A DNA stretch of 64,000 nt, taken from the NCBI GenBank assembly GCA_900545175.1, contig UQYF01000004.1, forward strand, positions 1 to 64,000, read 5' to 3'. This DNA is from an uncultured Eubacteriales bacterium (GTDB taxonomy: Bacteria > Bacillota > Clostridia > Lachnospirales > Lachnospiraceae). The notes below the pieces were generated by a model. The model was not told the DNA's origin, searched no databases, and saw nothing but the letters and a program-made list of their open reading frames with translations. Every line of letters begins with the position of its first letter. Position 1 is the stretch's first letter. Both the position numbers and the translations under genes were made by a program. Positions 1 through 8,583 of this stretch are shown in pieces.

Positions 1-28
1 AAGCGACTGCGTTCATGAGCAAGTAGCG

Positions 29-53
29 AAAGCGGATTGCGAATGTCCGCTTT
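29..53. terminator. Hairpin upstream of ddl
   Basis: AAAGCGGA (29-36) pairs with TCCGCTTT (46-53) around a 9-base loop. Only a short T run follows, so it may be a weak terminator of a gene left of the window or a leader hairpin of the ligase gene. Confidence 0.35.
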
Positions 54-85
54 ACAGACTTATAGGATATAGAATGGAGAAAAAT

Positions 86-1144
86 ATGTCAAAGATTAAG
101 GTTGCGGTGCTTTTTGGCGGACAGTCATCAGAGCATGAAGTATCTTGCAGATCAGCACTTACTATTATACATAATATGGATAAGGAACGTTACGAGCAGC
201 TTCTTGTCGGAATTACAAAAGAGGGAAGATGGCTTTTGACAGAGAGCGATAAGCAGATAGAGGATGGAAGCTGGGTAAACGGCAGTACGGAGATGATTCT
301 CTCACCTGATACTACACATAAGGGCTTTATTGCAATGAAGGACGGAAAGTCACAGGTTGTTCCTGTTGATGTTGTATTCCCTGTGCTTCATGGTCTGTAT
401 GGTGAAGATGGAACTGTGCAGGGTGTCCTTGAACTTGCTAAGCTTCCTTATGTCGGATGTGGTGTTGTCGCATCAGGTGTATCCATGGATAAGCTTTTTA
501 CTAAGATTGTGGCAGCAACTGTAGGTGTGAAGCAGGCAAAGTATGAGGCAGTAAGACGAAGTGAGCTTGATGATATAGATAAAGCAGTGCAGAGGATAGA
601 GAAGGCTCTTCCTTATCCGGTATTCATAAAACCTGCAAATGCAGGCTCATCATGCGGTGTCAGCAAGGCAGAAGACAGAGAGGGTCTTATAAATGGACTT
701 AAGCTTGCAGCAAAGCATGACAGAAAGATTCTTGTTGAGGAGACAATCGTCGGACGTGAGGTTGAATGTGCGGTTCTTGGCGGTGAGAATGCAGAGGCAT
801 CAGGTGTCGGGGAAGTCCTTCCGGCATGTGAGGCAGCTTTCTATGATTACGATGCGAAATATGCAAATGCTGAGTCTAAGACGGACACTCATCCTGTATT
901 CCCGGATGGCAAGGAGGATGAGATAAGACAGGATGCAGTGAAGATTTTTAAGGCTGTTGACGGTTATGGACTTGCGAGAGTGGATTTCTTTTTAAAGCCT
1001 GATGGAACTGTTGTATTTAACGAGATTAATACACTTCCGGGCTTTACTTCGATAAGCATGTACCCGATGTTATGGGGCGCGAGAGGAATAGATGTAACAA
1101 CTCTTATTGATAAGCTTATTGAGCTTGCGTTTAAGAGATTTTAG
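86..1144 (+). CDS. ddl: D-alanine--D-alanine ligase
   Basis: ATP-dependent ligase that joins two D-alanines for the peptidoglycan stem peptide; cytoplasmic. The 352-residue product has the family layout: N-terminal VLFGGQSSEHEVS motif, central ATP-grasp fold (EETIVGREVECAVLGG) and the C-terminal Mg/ATP site ARVDFFLKPDG...FNEINTLPGFT. An ATG at 74 is in frame, but GGAG at 76-79 lies six bases before the ATG at 86, so 86 is the better start. The glutamate racemase gene follows nine bases after the stop, so the two form a cell wall precursor operon. Length and motifs are ordinary for the family. Confidence 0.95.
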   Translation: MSKIKVAVLFGGQSSEHEVSCRSALTIIHNMDKERYEQLLVGITKEGRWLLTESDKQIEDGSWVNGSTEMILSPDTTHKGFIAMKDGKSQVVPVDVVFPVLHGLYGEDGTVQGVLELAKLPYVGCGVVASGVSMDKLFTKIVAATVGVKQAKYEAVRRSELDDIDKAVQRIEKALPYPVFIKPANAGSSCGVSKAEDREGLINGLKLAAKHDRKILVEETIVGREVECAVLGGENAEASGVGEVLPACEAAFYDYDAKYANAESKTDTHPVFPDGKEDEIRQDAVKIFKAVDGYGLARVDFFLKPDGTVVFNEINTLPGFTSISMYPMLWGARGIDVTTLIDKLIELAFKRF

Positions 1145-1153
1145 GAGGAACGT

Positions 1154-1972
1154 ATGAGAAAGGATGCCCCGATAGGTGTGTTTGATTCGGGAGTGGGCGG
1201 TCTGACTGTAGCCAGAGAGATAATCAGGCAGATACCGAATGAGCGCATTGTATATTTTGGCGATACGGCAAGGCTTCCGTATGGAACCAAGTCAAAGGAC
1301 ACGATAATACGTTATGCAAGACAGATAGTGAATTTCCTTATGAATGAAGGAGTTAAGGCGATAGTCGTAGCATGCAATACTGCGAGTGCATACGCTCTTG
1401 AGGAGATTAAGGACGAAATAGAGGTTCCGATAATAGGAGTTGTCAAGCCGGGAGCCAGAACAGCAGTATCTGTCACGAAGAACAACCGGATAGGTATAAT
1501 TGCAACTGAAGGAACGATAAACAGCGGTCTTTATACAAGACTTATCCATGAGGAAAATCCTGATATTGAGGTTATAGGAAAGGCATGTCCTCTTCTTGTA
1601 TCACTTGTTGAGGAGGGCTGGCTTCATGACAGCATCACTGACCAGGTGTTAGAGCGTTATCTTGAGAGCCTTAAAAAAGAAGATATAGATACGCTTGTAC
1701 TCGGATGCACGCATTACCCGCTTCTTAGAAGCTCCATCGGCAGAATCATGGGTGGCAGCGTCAGCCTTGTAAATCCGGCATATGAGACAGCGATTGAGCT
1801 GAAACGTCTCCTTGCGGAGCGTGAGCTTGCCAATGTAAAGGATGTCGAGGAGCCGAGCGTGATGTACCGTTTTTATGTAAGTGATGCGGCGGAAAAATTT
1901 AAAAATATAGCTAATATGATACTTCCGTTTGATATTAAGACTACAAAACAGATTAATATTGATGAGTATTAG
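1154..1972 (+). CDS. murI: Glutamate racemase
   Basis: Interconverts L- and D-glutamate, supplying D-Glu for peptidoglycan; cofactor independent. The 272-residue product opens with IGVFDSGVGGLTV (Asp11-Ser12) and carries both catalytic cysteines, Cys74 in VACNTASA and Cys185 in LGCTHYPLL, with His187 beside the second. The AGGAGG ribosome site overlaps the ddl stop codon, which implies translational coupling. The pairing with ddl fits co-regulated D-amino acid supply for the cell wall. Confidence 0.95.
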   Translation: MRKDAPIGVFDSGVGGLTVAREIIRQIPNERIVYFGDTARLPYGTKSKDTIIRYARQIVNFLMNEGVKAIVVACNTASAYALEEIKDEIEVPIIGVVKPGARTAVSVTKNNRIGIIATEGTINSGLYTRLIHEENPDIEVIGKACPLLVSLVEEGWLHDSITDQVLERYLESLKKEDIDTLVLGCTHYPLLRSSIGRIMGGSVSLVNPAYETAIELKRLLAERELANVKDVEEPSVMYRFYVSDAAEKFKNIANMILPFDIKTTKQINIDEY

Positions 1973-2060
1973 CAGGAATGATAAAAGCATTCAATCAGAG
2001 TAACTATTCAGGCTGATATTGTATTATTGTTCAATATACTATGAGTTAAATGGGATTATT

Positions 2061-2480
2061 ATGAAAGATAACATAGTTTTATATATTTCAGGACTGCACA
2101 GTGCAGGCGAACAGGACGATTCGGTTGAGATGATATATGTGGGTCGCCATTTTTTCAGAAATGGAAAACATTTTATAAAATATCAGGAAAGCCTTGAAGA
2201 AGGGCTTGTGACTGATAATATGATAAAGATTTCCTCCGGCGAAGTGGAGCTTATAAGAAAAGGACCGATGAGCACTAATATGCTTTTCACGGTCGGAGAG
2301 AAGAACCTAAGCTACTATGAGACACCGTTTGGTAGCATGACTATGGGGATTGATACCACTGATATGTGCATAACACAGACGGATAGCGAGATTATTGTGG
2401 ATATAAGTTATAATATTGAGATGAATGGGAGCCATGTGGCGCAGAGCCATGTGGTCATAAAAGCCAGGGACGAAGATTAA
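2061..2480 (+). CDS. DUF1934 domain protein
   Basis: Predicted protein of 139 residues starting at MKDNIVLYISGLH. The reading frame is open from 2019, but the upstream part reads like leader sequence. It resembles the DUF1934 family of small calycin-like beta-barrel proteins common in Firmicutes. The C-terminal part alternates beta-strand-like stretches (MGIDTTDMCITQ, SEIIVDISYNIEMNGSHVAQSHVVI). No catalytic motif is visible. It follows murI by about 90 bases and is closed by a strong terminator, so it may be the last gene of the ddl-murI operon. The biological role is unknown. Confidence 0.7.
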   Translation: MKDNIVLYISGLHSAGEQDDSVEMIYVGRHFFRNGKHFIKYQESLEEGLVTDNMIKISSGEVELIRKGPMSTNMLFTVGEKNLSYYETPFGSMTMGIDTTDMCITQTDSEIIVDISYNIEMNGSHVAQSHVVIKARDED

Positions 2481-2494
2481 AAAGAGTTTAAGAC

Positions 2495-2535
2495 AACTGC
2501 CGCCGGAGCAAAAGCTTGGCGGCAGTTTATTATAT
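2495..2535 (+). terminator. Rho-independent terminator after DUF1934 gene
   Basis: AACTGCCGCC (2495-2504) and GGCGGCAGTT (2518-2527) form a perfect 10-bp stem followed by a TTTATTATAT tract. Confidence 0.85.
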
Positions 2536-2568
2536 AGGAAATTTCACTGAAATTCCCGATTAACATTA

Positions 2569-2864
2569 GGGTGTCAAAACATGCTATATAAACTTAATTG
2601 TGTATAACAAGTTACATTTATGCATATCACGACTTTTGGGAGAAGCTTAGATGTTCTTAGGACTCTGACAGATTCCCAGCCAAAAGCAGCATGGATGCTG
2701 CTTTAGAAGCAATGCATACACGGATGTATGCTTTGCTTCGGTGGCGTATGTCATAGAAAGTATTTATCAGAGTCCTTAGAACATCTTGCTTCGTACAACG
2801 GAGCGATATGCATAAATGTAACTTGTTATACACGCATAAATTAACTTGGCATGTTTTGACACCC
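2569..2864. repeat. Large palindromic repeat element, copy 1
   Basis: Ends are perfect inverted repeats GGGTGTCAAAACATGC (2569-2584) and its complement (2849-2864). Complementarity continues inward for about 95 bases per arm, through TATAACAAGTTACATTTATG and a TTCTTAGGACTC / GAGTCCTTAGAA segment, so the whole 296 bp could fold as one giant hairpin. The interior has its own small palindromes (GCAGCATGGATGCTGC). No reading frame or transposase is inside. It is the longest of at least seven related elements in the window and sits between the convergent DUF1934 and AraC genes. Confidence 0.85.
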
Positions 2865-2893
2865 GCCCCTATTATAAAAATGGGAATTTCATA

Positions 2894-3418
2894 TTATTGT
2901 GTCCTGCGCACATCAGATGGCTTTATTCCGTAATATTTTTTGTAGCAGGTCGAAAAGTATGATGGGTTCTTATATCCGCAGTGTTCGGCTATATATTCAA
3001 TGGAGAGAGTAGTCTTAGCAAGCAGTTTGTCAGCAAGCTTCATGCGCTGGGATAATACATAGCTGTTAAAGTTGGTTCCTACCTCCTTTTTAAAGAGCTG
3101 ACAAAGGTATACGCGGTCTATGAATGCAGCAGTGCTTACTGTGTCAAGATTGAGAGTGTCGTGCAGATGTCCATGTATATATGCAATGGCTGTCTTTATG
3201 TGAGGATTTCCATATTTTTCTATAAGATAATTCGAGTCAGAGCCATATGCCCTGATAATATCCGCACCGATAAGCGATGTGGATTCGGTTGTGTGTTTTG
3301 TTATGAGCTGTTCGTTGTCCATGCAGCATTTGTGCAGGGAAATATGCTCCATGACAAGTATAAAATTGTAGATGGCAAGGTTTAACGATGACAGATAAGC
3401 GCGCTTAGCAGACGGCAC
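2894..3418 (-). CDS. AraC-type regulator, apparently N-terminally shortened
   Basis: DNA-binding transcription regulator. The C-terminal ~100 residues form a full AraC/XylS double helix-turn-helix, from NPHIKTAIAYIHGHLHD through LSIEYIAEHCGYKNPSYFSTCYKKYYGIKPSDVRR. Only about 75 residues precede it, whereas most relatives have a 150-200 residue sensor domain. The annotated GTG start lacks a clear ribosome site, and the frame is closed by a stop at about 3458-3460. The upstream bases do not read as coding. It is probably a truncated or decaying gene. The target is unknown; no neighbour is an obvious partner. Confidence 0.65.
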   Translation of the reverse strand: MPSAKRAYLSSLNLAIYNFILVMEHISLHKCCMDNEQLITKHTTESTSLIGADIIRAYGSDSNYLIEKYGNPHIKTAIAYIHGHLHDTLNLDTVSTAAFIDRVYLCQLFKKEVGTNFNSYVLSQRMKLADKLLAKTTLSIEYIAEHCGYKNPSYFSTCYKKYYGIKPSDVRRTQ

Positions 3419-3483
3419 AATGGTTAATTTTTCTGTTTTTTCGGTGAATAATCGGCGTTAATAGGATGATATTTTATGCAATA

Positions 3484-3535
3484 GGGTTCGGGTGTAGGGC
3501 ATGATAATTTAGACTGTGAGTGTATAGCATGTTAT
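3484..3535. repeat. Degraded relative of the palindromic element
   Basis: The stretch from GGGTTCGGGTGT onward matches, with scattered differences, the left half of the element at 28309 (shared GGTTCGGGTGT, then CATG, ATTTAG, GTGAGTGTATA). The right arm is missing, so it looks like an old half copy. Confidence 0.45.
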
Positions 3536-3702
3536 CTTTAGTTTTTTTTGACGGCAGGTATATTGTATTGGGAAAATATGTGCGGTGATTGCTGGCCGTG
3601 TACCGGTTATTTTATATGTGATACCAAAAATAAAATAGTTGAATTTTTCTTCAAAAATGGTAAAATGTATGAGTATGACATTTTTACATAGGGAGGTACA
3701 TT

Positions 3703-4284
3703 ATGCCGGTTTGGTTGACAGTAATTCTGTCCATTCTTGCGGTAGTGCTAGTTGCATTTATCGTGCTTATGATAGTGGGCGCAAGATTGCAGAAAAAGGC
3801 GAATTCACAGCAGGAGGCTCTTGCTAACGCAGCACAGACAGTCTCGATGCTTATTATTGACAAAAAGAAATTAAAAATTACGGAAGCTAATCTTCCAAAA
3901 GTAGTAACAGATCAGGTTCCTAAGTACGCCCGCCGTGCTAAGTTCCCAATCGTTAAGGCGAGAGTCGTAGGCGGCGGCAGCAAGCCTATGAACCTTATTG
4001 CAGACGCAGCAGTTTTTGACATTCTTCCGGTAGGCAAGGAATGTAAGGTAGTAGTCAGCGGTATCTATATCACAGAGATTAAGAGTGTCCGCGGCGGCGT
4101 AATACCTGCTCCGCCTAAGAAGAAAGGTCTTGCAGGTCTTATGCAGAAGGCTTCTAAGAATGCCAAGGGTACAGCTAAAGATAACAATAAGGCAGCCAAG
4201 GACAAGCCATCTAAGACTAAGGATGCAAAGGCTGACAAGAATGAAATCGCTGATAACAGCAGGAAGGCTAAGAAGAGCAAGTAA
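3703..4284 (+). CDS. Membrane-anchored protein with Lys-rich tail
   Basis: A 193-residue protein with one N-terminal membrane segment (about residues 3-27, hydrophobic) and a soluble domain of about 100 residues that reads as mostly beta (FPIVKARVVGGGSKPMNLIA, KECKVVVSGIYITEI). A highly basic, low-complexity tail from about residue 137 is rich in Lys, Ala and Asp. The AGGGAGG ribosome site is well placed. I do not recognise the family. The topology suggests a cytoplasmic or surface domain whose basic tail might contact nucleic acid or acidic polymers, but that is guesswork. It is monocistronic, with a terminator right after it. Confidence 0.7.
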   Translation: MPVWLTVILSILAVVLVAFIVLMIVGARLQKKANSQQEALANAAQTVSMLIIDKKKLKITEANLPKVVTDQVPKYARRAKFPIVKARVVGGGSKPMNLIADAAVFDILPVGKECKVVVSGIYITEIKSVRGGVIPAPPKKKGLAGLMQKASKNAKGTAKDNNKAAKDKPSKTKDAKADKNEIADNSRKAKKSK

Positions 4285-4327
4285 TAAAGTGATACTGTTA
4301 GTCTTAGCACGATAATATGAAATATAA

Positions 4328-4372
4328 ATAAGCTCACGCACATTATTTGAATGTGTGTGAGCTTATTTTTTA
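4328..4372. terminator. Bidirectional Rho-independent terminator
   Basis: AATAAGCTCACGCACATT (4328-4345) pairs with AATGTGTGTGAGCTTATT (4351-4368), with T-rich runs on both strands. It serves the Lys-rich protein gene on the plus strand and the convergent ATPase gene on the minus strand. Confidence 0.85.
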
Positions 4373-4403
4373 GCATGGCTCATAAAAGAGTTATTAATAA
4401 AAG

Positions 4404-6095
4404 CTATTTAGCTATAAGCACCTTTTTTCCTTCAAATGCAAAGCCGTAATGTTGTATGCGGGATTTTGGTATTCCGCGGCTTATCAGTTCGGCGTCATAG
4501 TTCTTGTCTGCAATCTGGCGGAGTGCCGCCTGTGCCGTATCTGCAAGTGTGGCTTCTCCATCGGCGTCATGCACCTTAAATTCAAGCACGATGCCATCAT
4601 GCGTCTTGTCATGAATATCGACCGGAATCAGCATGATATCGTATCTTCCATAGCCGCTTTCACGGTTAGATTTAATTTCGTATATATCACGAAGGTCGGA
4701 AATAAGTCCAAGCACAAAGCCATGAAAAAAACGCTCCGGCTGGCTTCTTCCCGATGGATGGGTTCCTGTGTCGAAGCTGCTGAAGGTGGACAGTGCCACA
4801 TCATTCATGTATATATTCATTTCCTTGAGATTGCCTTTTAACAATGCCCCAACAAACTGATTATAATGTGCCTCACCACTTGAAAACCATGACGAAAACA
4901 TATCGGAGAACATGCTGAGTGTCTCTAAATTAGTTATCGAAAGATGGTACCATGGTTTGCGGAGCAGACCTCTGTGTTCGACTGAGCTAAGCTTCAAATA
5001 TCCACTTGCCATGAGTAGGCTCCATATAGCGTTCTCGTCTGTGTCAAGCTGGCTGAATATAATCTGCTCATCGAAACTTACCACTATTTCGCCGCCGTTT
5101 AAAAGCTCTTCCATCATCTTCTTTACATCAGGAGAAGCAGTGCGTATGAGCTTGTTGACAAGGGAATTGGCGCTTGTCGATGCCCAGTAAGGCTTAAGTT
5201 CCTTTTCGGAAAGGAAGTTAATTATTGACCAAGGATTATAAATGTCTGTGTGTGAACCGAATGTAAAGCCGTCATACCACCATTTTACATCTGTTTTTCT
5301 TTCTGACAAGTCAAATAAATCAAGAGCTTCAAACACTTCCGATTCTGTGAAGCCGAAATATGTGCTGTACTTTTCTGAGGTCGTTGTTATCACGCTTAAG
5401 TTGTTCAAGTCGGAAAATATTGACTGCTTTGATACTCTTGTGATACCTGTCATCACCGCACGTTCAAGGTAAGGGTTAGTCTTGAAAGTGTTGTTAAAAA
5501 TATTACGCATAAACGAAGTAAATTCGTTCCAGTATCCATTGACGTAGGCTTCCTGCATCGGAGTATCATACTCATCCAGCAGCATAATGACTTTCTTTTT
5601 GTAGTATCGTTCCAGATATCTGCACAATGTATTGAGTGAGGAGTAGCTGAGCACGTCATCCATATACATGTTCACGTCATTAAATATCTTTTTCTCATTG
5701 TCGCTGAATAGATTGCTTTCCAATAAAAAACGGTTCTGTTCATACAACTCAGCTATCTGTGTCTTAATCTGCGTTTTGGAATCCTGTAGATTGTCCGCCT
5801 TCACGCCTGCAAAGCTTAAGAATATAACAGGATATGTGCCCTGCAACTGTCTATATTTATCGTTATTCCATATATTAAGTCCGTCAAATAAATCTCCACG
5901 GTTTGAATATCTGTTTGAAAAGAAGCAGTTAAGCATGCTCATATTAAGAGTTTTTCCAAAACGGCGCGGGCGTGTTATGAGTGTCACATCATCGCCAGCT
6001 TCCCACCACGCCTCAATGAGATCTGTTTTATCAATATAGAAGTAATCGTGCTCCCTGAGAGAGGCAAAATCCTGCTTGCCGATGACAACTTTCAT
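4404..6095 (-). CDS. AAA-ATPase-like / PD-(D/E)XK nuclease-like protein
   Basis: A 563-residue member of the large family that couples an N-terminal AAA-ATPase-like domain (PF09820 type) with a C-terminal PD-(D/E)XK nuclease-like domain (DUF1703/PF08011 type). Visible motifs are the P-loop variant RPRRFGKT (residues 42-49), Walker B VIMLLDEYDTPM, the arginine-rich AVMTGITRVSK segment, and the nuclease-like YGRYDIMLIPV...GIVLEFKV near the C-terminus. The start is set at MKVVIGKQDF; an extra ten codons upstream have no better ribosome site. These genes occur in many copies in Bacteroidetes and Clostridia genomes. Their function is unproven, and mobile or defence roles have been proposed. Confidence 0.85.
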   Translation of the reverse strand: MKVVIGKQDFASLREHDYFYIDKTDLIEAWWEAGDDVTLITRPRRFGKTLNMSMLNCFFSNRYSNRGDLFDGLNIWNNDKYRQLQGTYPVIFLSFAGVKADNLQDSKTQIKTQIAELYEQNRFLLESNLFSDNEKKIFNDVNMYMDDVLSYSSLNTLCRYLERYYKKKVIMLLDEYDTPMQEAYVNGYWNEFTSFMRNIFNNTFKTNPYLERAVMTGITRVSKQSIFSDLNNLSVITTTSEKYSTYFGFTESEVFEALDLFDLSERKTDVKWWYDGFTFGSHTDIYNPWSIINFLSEKELKPYWASTSANSLVNKLIRTASPDVKKMMEELLNGGEIVVSFDEQIIFSQLDTDENAIWSLLMASGYLKLSSVEHRGLLRKPWYHLSITNLETLSMFSDMFSSWFSSGEAHYNQFVGALLKGNLKEMNIYMNDVALSTFSSFDTGTHPSGRSQPERFFHGFVLGLISDLRDIYEIKSNRESGYGRYDIMLIPVDIHDKTHDGIVLEFKVHDADGEATLADTAQAALRQIADKNYDAELISRGIPKSRIQHYGFAFEGKKVLIAK

Positions 6096-6125
6096 TCCCC
6101 AACAGCCCCCTTTAAAATACACCAT

Positions 6126-6439
6126 AGCTTATATCTGAGACTAGTTTAACATAATGTATCATTTTTAGCAATTAAATAATGTATTTTGCAATATTTTTCT
6201 TCGGAGATTAATATTGGTTTTTCTATGTGATTAACATCATATTTTTATTAGTATTTTTTATATCATTAATATTATGTCCTTTATTAATATCTTTTTTTAA
6301 TATCAAGAATTATATCTATCTTCTATAATTCCACAAGCAATTAAATGTCAAATTGGGACGAATTACTTATGAAGTAGTTAGAAGAAGTTGAAGAAAATTT
6401 GAAGTTGCACATTCCGCTTGTAAATACTTCTATGATAAA
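6126..6439. other. AT-rich intergenic stretch without a gene
   Basis: Very AT-rich, with repeated TATTAATAT-like words and no reading frame with a ribosome site on either strand. It holds the promoter side of the ATPase gene (near 6100-6160) and then nothing I can name until the repeat element at 6440. Confidence 0.5.
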
Positions 6440-6596
6440 AAGCTATACTTGTGAATAACATCACTTTGTGAGAAGCTTAGGTGTTCTTAGAACTCTATTA
6501 AATGTACAGTCATGGCGGACATTAATGTTAGATTTTATCAGAGTTTTTAGAACATCTTGCTTCGTACAATGGAATTGCTATTCACAATTATAGCTT
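6440..6596. repeat. Palindromic repeat element, copy 2 (different ends)
   Basis: Outer arms AAGCTATACTTGTGAATA (6440-6457) and TATTCACAATTATAGCTT (6579-6596) are complementary with one mismatch. Inside, GAAGCTTAGGTGTTCTTAGA and TTTTTAGAACATCTTGCTTC match the inner arms of copy 1. It therefore shares the core but not the GGGTGTCAAAACATGC ends. It lies downstream of pncB and could also end that transcript. Confidence 0.75.
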
Positions 6597-6633
6597 ATTT
6601 ATATTGTATTATAAATTTTTATATATTATCAAA

Positions 6634-8091
6634 TTAACTTCTATGATAACTATTAAGAAGCTCCTTCTTAACATCATAGAGCTTGTCGGACAAATCGACA
6701 TGGATTTCCTGCGGATTCTCGAAACGTCTCGACTCATCCCAGAGAGTGTTAAGCTCCTTCTTGCAGTAGCTCTGTATGTCCATGACGGCAGGTGTCTCGT
6801 ATACACATTCGCCTTTTAAGAATACAGGAACCATAATCTCGCGTACCGTGTAGGTGCCGCCCTTTAAGAGCGTTTTCTTCCATGTGTGTATTGGGTCGAA
6901 AATCATGAGGTCTTTATTCTCGTCAAAGTGCTCGTCAGCAAATGCGATGAGGTCTGCTTTAATCTTGCCATTTGGCTTGTCATAGAGACGGAATACAGTC
7001 TTATTGCCGGGGTTTGTAATCTTCTCTGAGTTCTCTGAGAGCTTAATTTTAGGTATAAACTCGCCGGTCTTTTCATCCTGTACAGCGGCAAGCTTGTATA
7101 CACCGCCGAAGGCAGGACAGTCCTTGGCTGTGATGAGGTTGGTTCCCACACCCCATGATGTGATTGTTGCGCCCTGATTTTTGAGTGATGAAATCAGGTA
7201 CTCATCAAGGTCGCTTGAAGCTGAGATGACTGCGTCTGTAAATCCGGCATCATCAAGCATCTTACGGGCTTTCTTGGACAGATATGCAAGGTCGCCGGAG
7301 TCGAGTCTTATTCCATAGAAGTTTGACTTGATGCCTGATTCCTTCATCTCCTTGAATACACGGATTGCATTAGGAACACCTGAGCCAAGAGTATCGTAAG
7401 TGTCAACGAGAAGTATGCAGGCGTCAGGGTAGAGCTCGGCATATTTCTTGAAGGCTGTGTACTCGTCAGGGAAGCTCATTATCCAGCTATGTGCGTGTGT
7501 GCCTTTAACCGGAACATCGAACATCTGACCTGTGAGAACGCAGCTTGTTCCTATACAGCCGCCAATCATGGCAGCGCGCGCACCGTAAAGACCGGCATCA
7601 GGACCCTGCGCACGTCTAAGACCGAACTCCATGATACCGTCACCGCCAGCAGCATAGACAACTCTTGATGCCTTGGTTGCGATAAGGCTCTGATGGTTTA
7701 CAATGTTAAGAAGTGCAGTCTCTACAAGCTGTGCTTCCATGATAGGTGCTACAACCTTCACAAGCGGCTCGCGAGGGAATACAACTGTTCCTTCAGGAAT
7801 GGCATATATGTCACCTGAAAAATGGAAGTTGAGGAGATAGTCTAAGAAATCTTCGTCAAACAGCTTAGTGCTTCTAAGGTAGTCAACATCCTCCTGTGAA
7901 AAGTGTAAATCTTTGATATATTCTATAGCCTGTTCAAGTCCGGCAGCTATGGAGTAGCTGCTGTCAAAAGGATTCTTGCGGAAAAATGCGTCGAATACAA
8001 CGGTAGGGTTAGTGTGGTTCTTAAAATAACCCTGCATCATGGTAAGCTCATATAAATCGGTGAGCAGAGTTAAATTTCTTGAATCGCTCAT
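6634..8091 (-). CDS. pncB: Nicotinate phosphoribosyltransferase
   Basis: Catalyses nicotinate plus PRPP to nicotinate mononucleotide, the entry step of the NAD salvage (Preiss-Handler) pathway; cytoplasmic. The 485-residue product has the family N-terminus LLTDLYELTMMQGYF. It also shows FFRKNPF, EFGLRRAQGPDAGLYGARAAMIGG with the conserved arginines and glycine loop, and the HAHSWIMSF segment. The size fits the long (PncB/NaprtA-like) subfamily. An AGAAGG ribosome site precedes the ATG. The gene is transcribed away from plsC, and the 490-bp divergent gap contains two near-identical 14-bp palindromes that could bind a repressor. Confidence 0.93.
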   Translation of the reverse strand: MSDSRNLTLLTDLYELTMMQGYFKNHTNPTVVFDAFFRKNPFDSSYSIAAGLEQAIEYIKDLHFSQEDVDYLRSTKLFDEDFLDYLLNFHFSGDIYAIPEGTVVFPREPLVKVVAPIMEAQLVETALLNIVNHQSLIATKASRVVYAAGGDGIMEFGLRRAQGPDAGLYGARAAMIGGCIGTSCVLTGQMFDVPVKGTHAHSWIMSFPDEYTAFKKYAELYPDACILLVDTYDTLGSGVPNAIRVFKEMKESGIKSNFYGIRLDSGDLAYLSKKARKMLDDAGFTDAVISASSDLDEYLISSLKNQGATITSWGVGTNLITAKDCPAFGGVYKLAAVQDEKTGEFIPKIKLSENSEKITNPGNKTVFRLYDKPNGKIKADLIAFADEHFDENKDLMIFDPIHTWKKTLLKGGTYTVREIMVPVFLKGECVYETPAVMDIQSYCKKELNTLWDESRRFENPQEIHVDLSDKLYDVKKELLNSYHRS

Positions 8092-8223
8092 GGTGAACCT
8101 TCTTTCTGCGATATTATCGCGGGTGAATAATTGAGTAATGCTTGAATCAGGATATTAAATACAGAGCATTAGGTATGATTTCATTGTCTGTCTTATATAT
8201 GATTTAACACTACATTAGGTATT

Positions 8224-8347
8224 GTTAAAATATTAACGATATCATAATGATTATAACAGGTTTGTCATGCATATATAAAAGATAAAAATGCTTAGAATGG
8301 CAGAGTTGTTATATTGTTGATTATGAATGACCTGTTAATATATTAAC
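8224..8347. promoter_or_regulatory. Paired 14-bp palindromes in pncB/plsC gap
   Basis: GTTAAAATATTAAC (8224-8237) and the perfect palindrome GTTAATATATTAAC (8334-8347) lie 110 bp apart in the 492-bp divergent gap. The gap has no gene. They may be an operator pair for pncB (NAD-pathway repressor) or for plsC; the AT-rich background makes chance possible. Confidence 0.4.
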
Positions 8348-8583
8348 ATTACAACCATTATACACAAGTTGAGATATATTGCAAGGACAGGTTTGAAAAA
8401 ATACTGGGTATTGTTAAGTTTGGTATTTTGAAATATAATTATGTAAGATAATGCCGCTGTTTGGAAAGCAACTGCTAAGAGCTGTGCTAATCAGCTTAGC
8501 TCATACCATTGTATGGTGTGCAGGTTACATTGAAAATACAATGAGAAAATCGGCGGCAAAGCAATAAGATTAGGAGAAAAAGT

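Noticed and set aside
2569..2864. CRISPR array or tandem repeat
   Set aside because: The repeats are inverted and nested, not direct with regular spacers; no cas gene is present.
6604..6819. 71-residue plus-strand ORF
   Set aside because: It is the antisense shadow of the 3' end of pncB.
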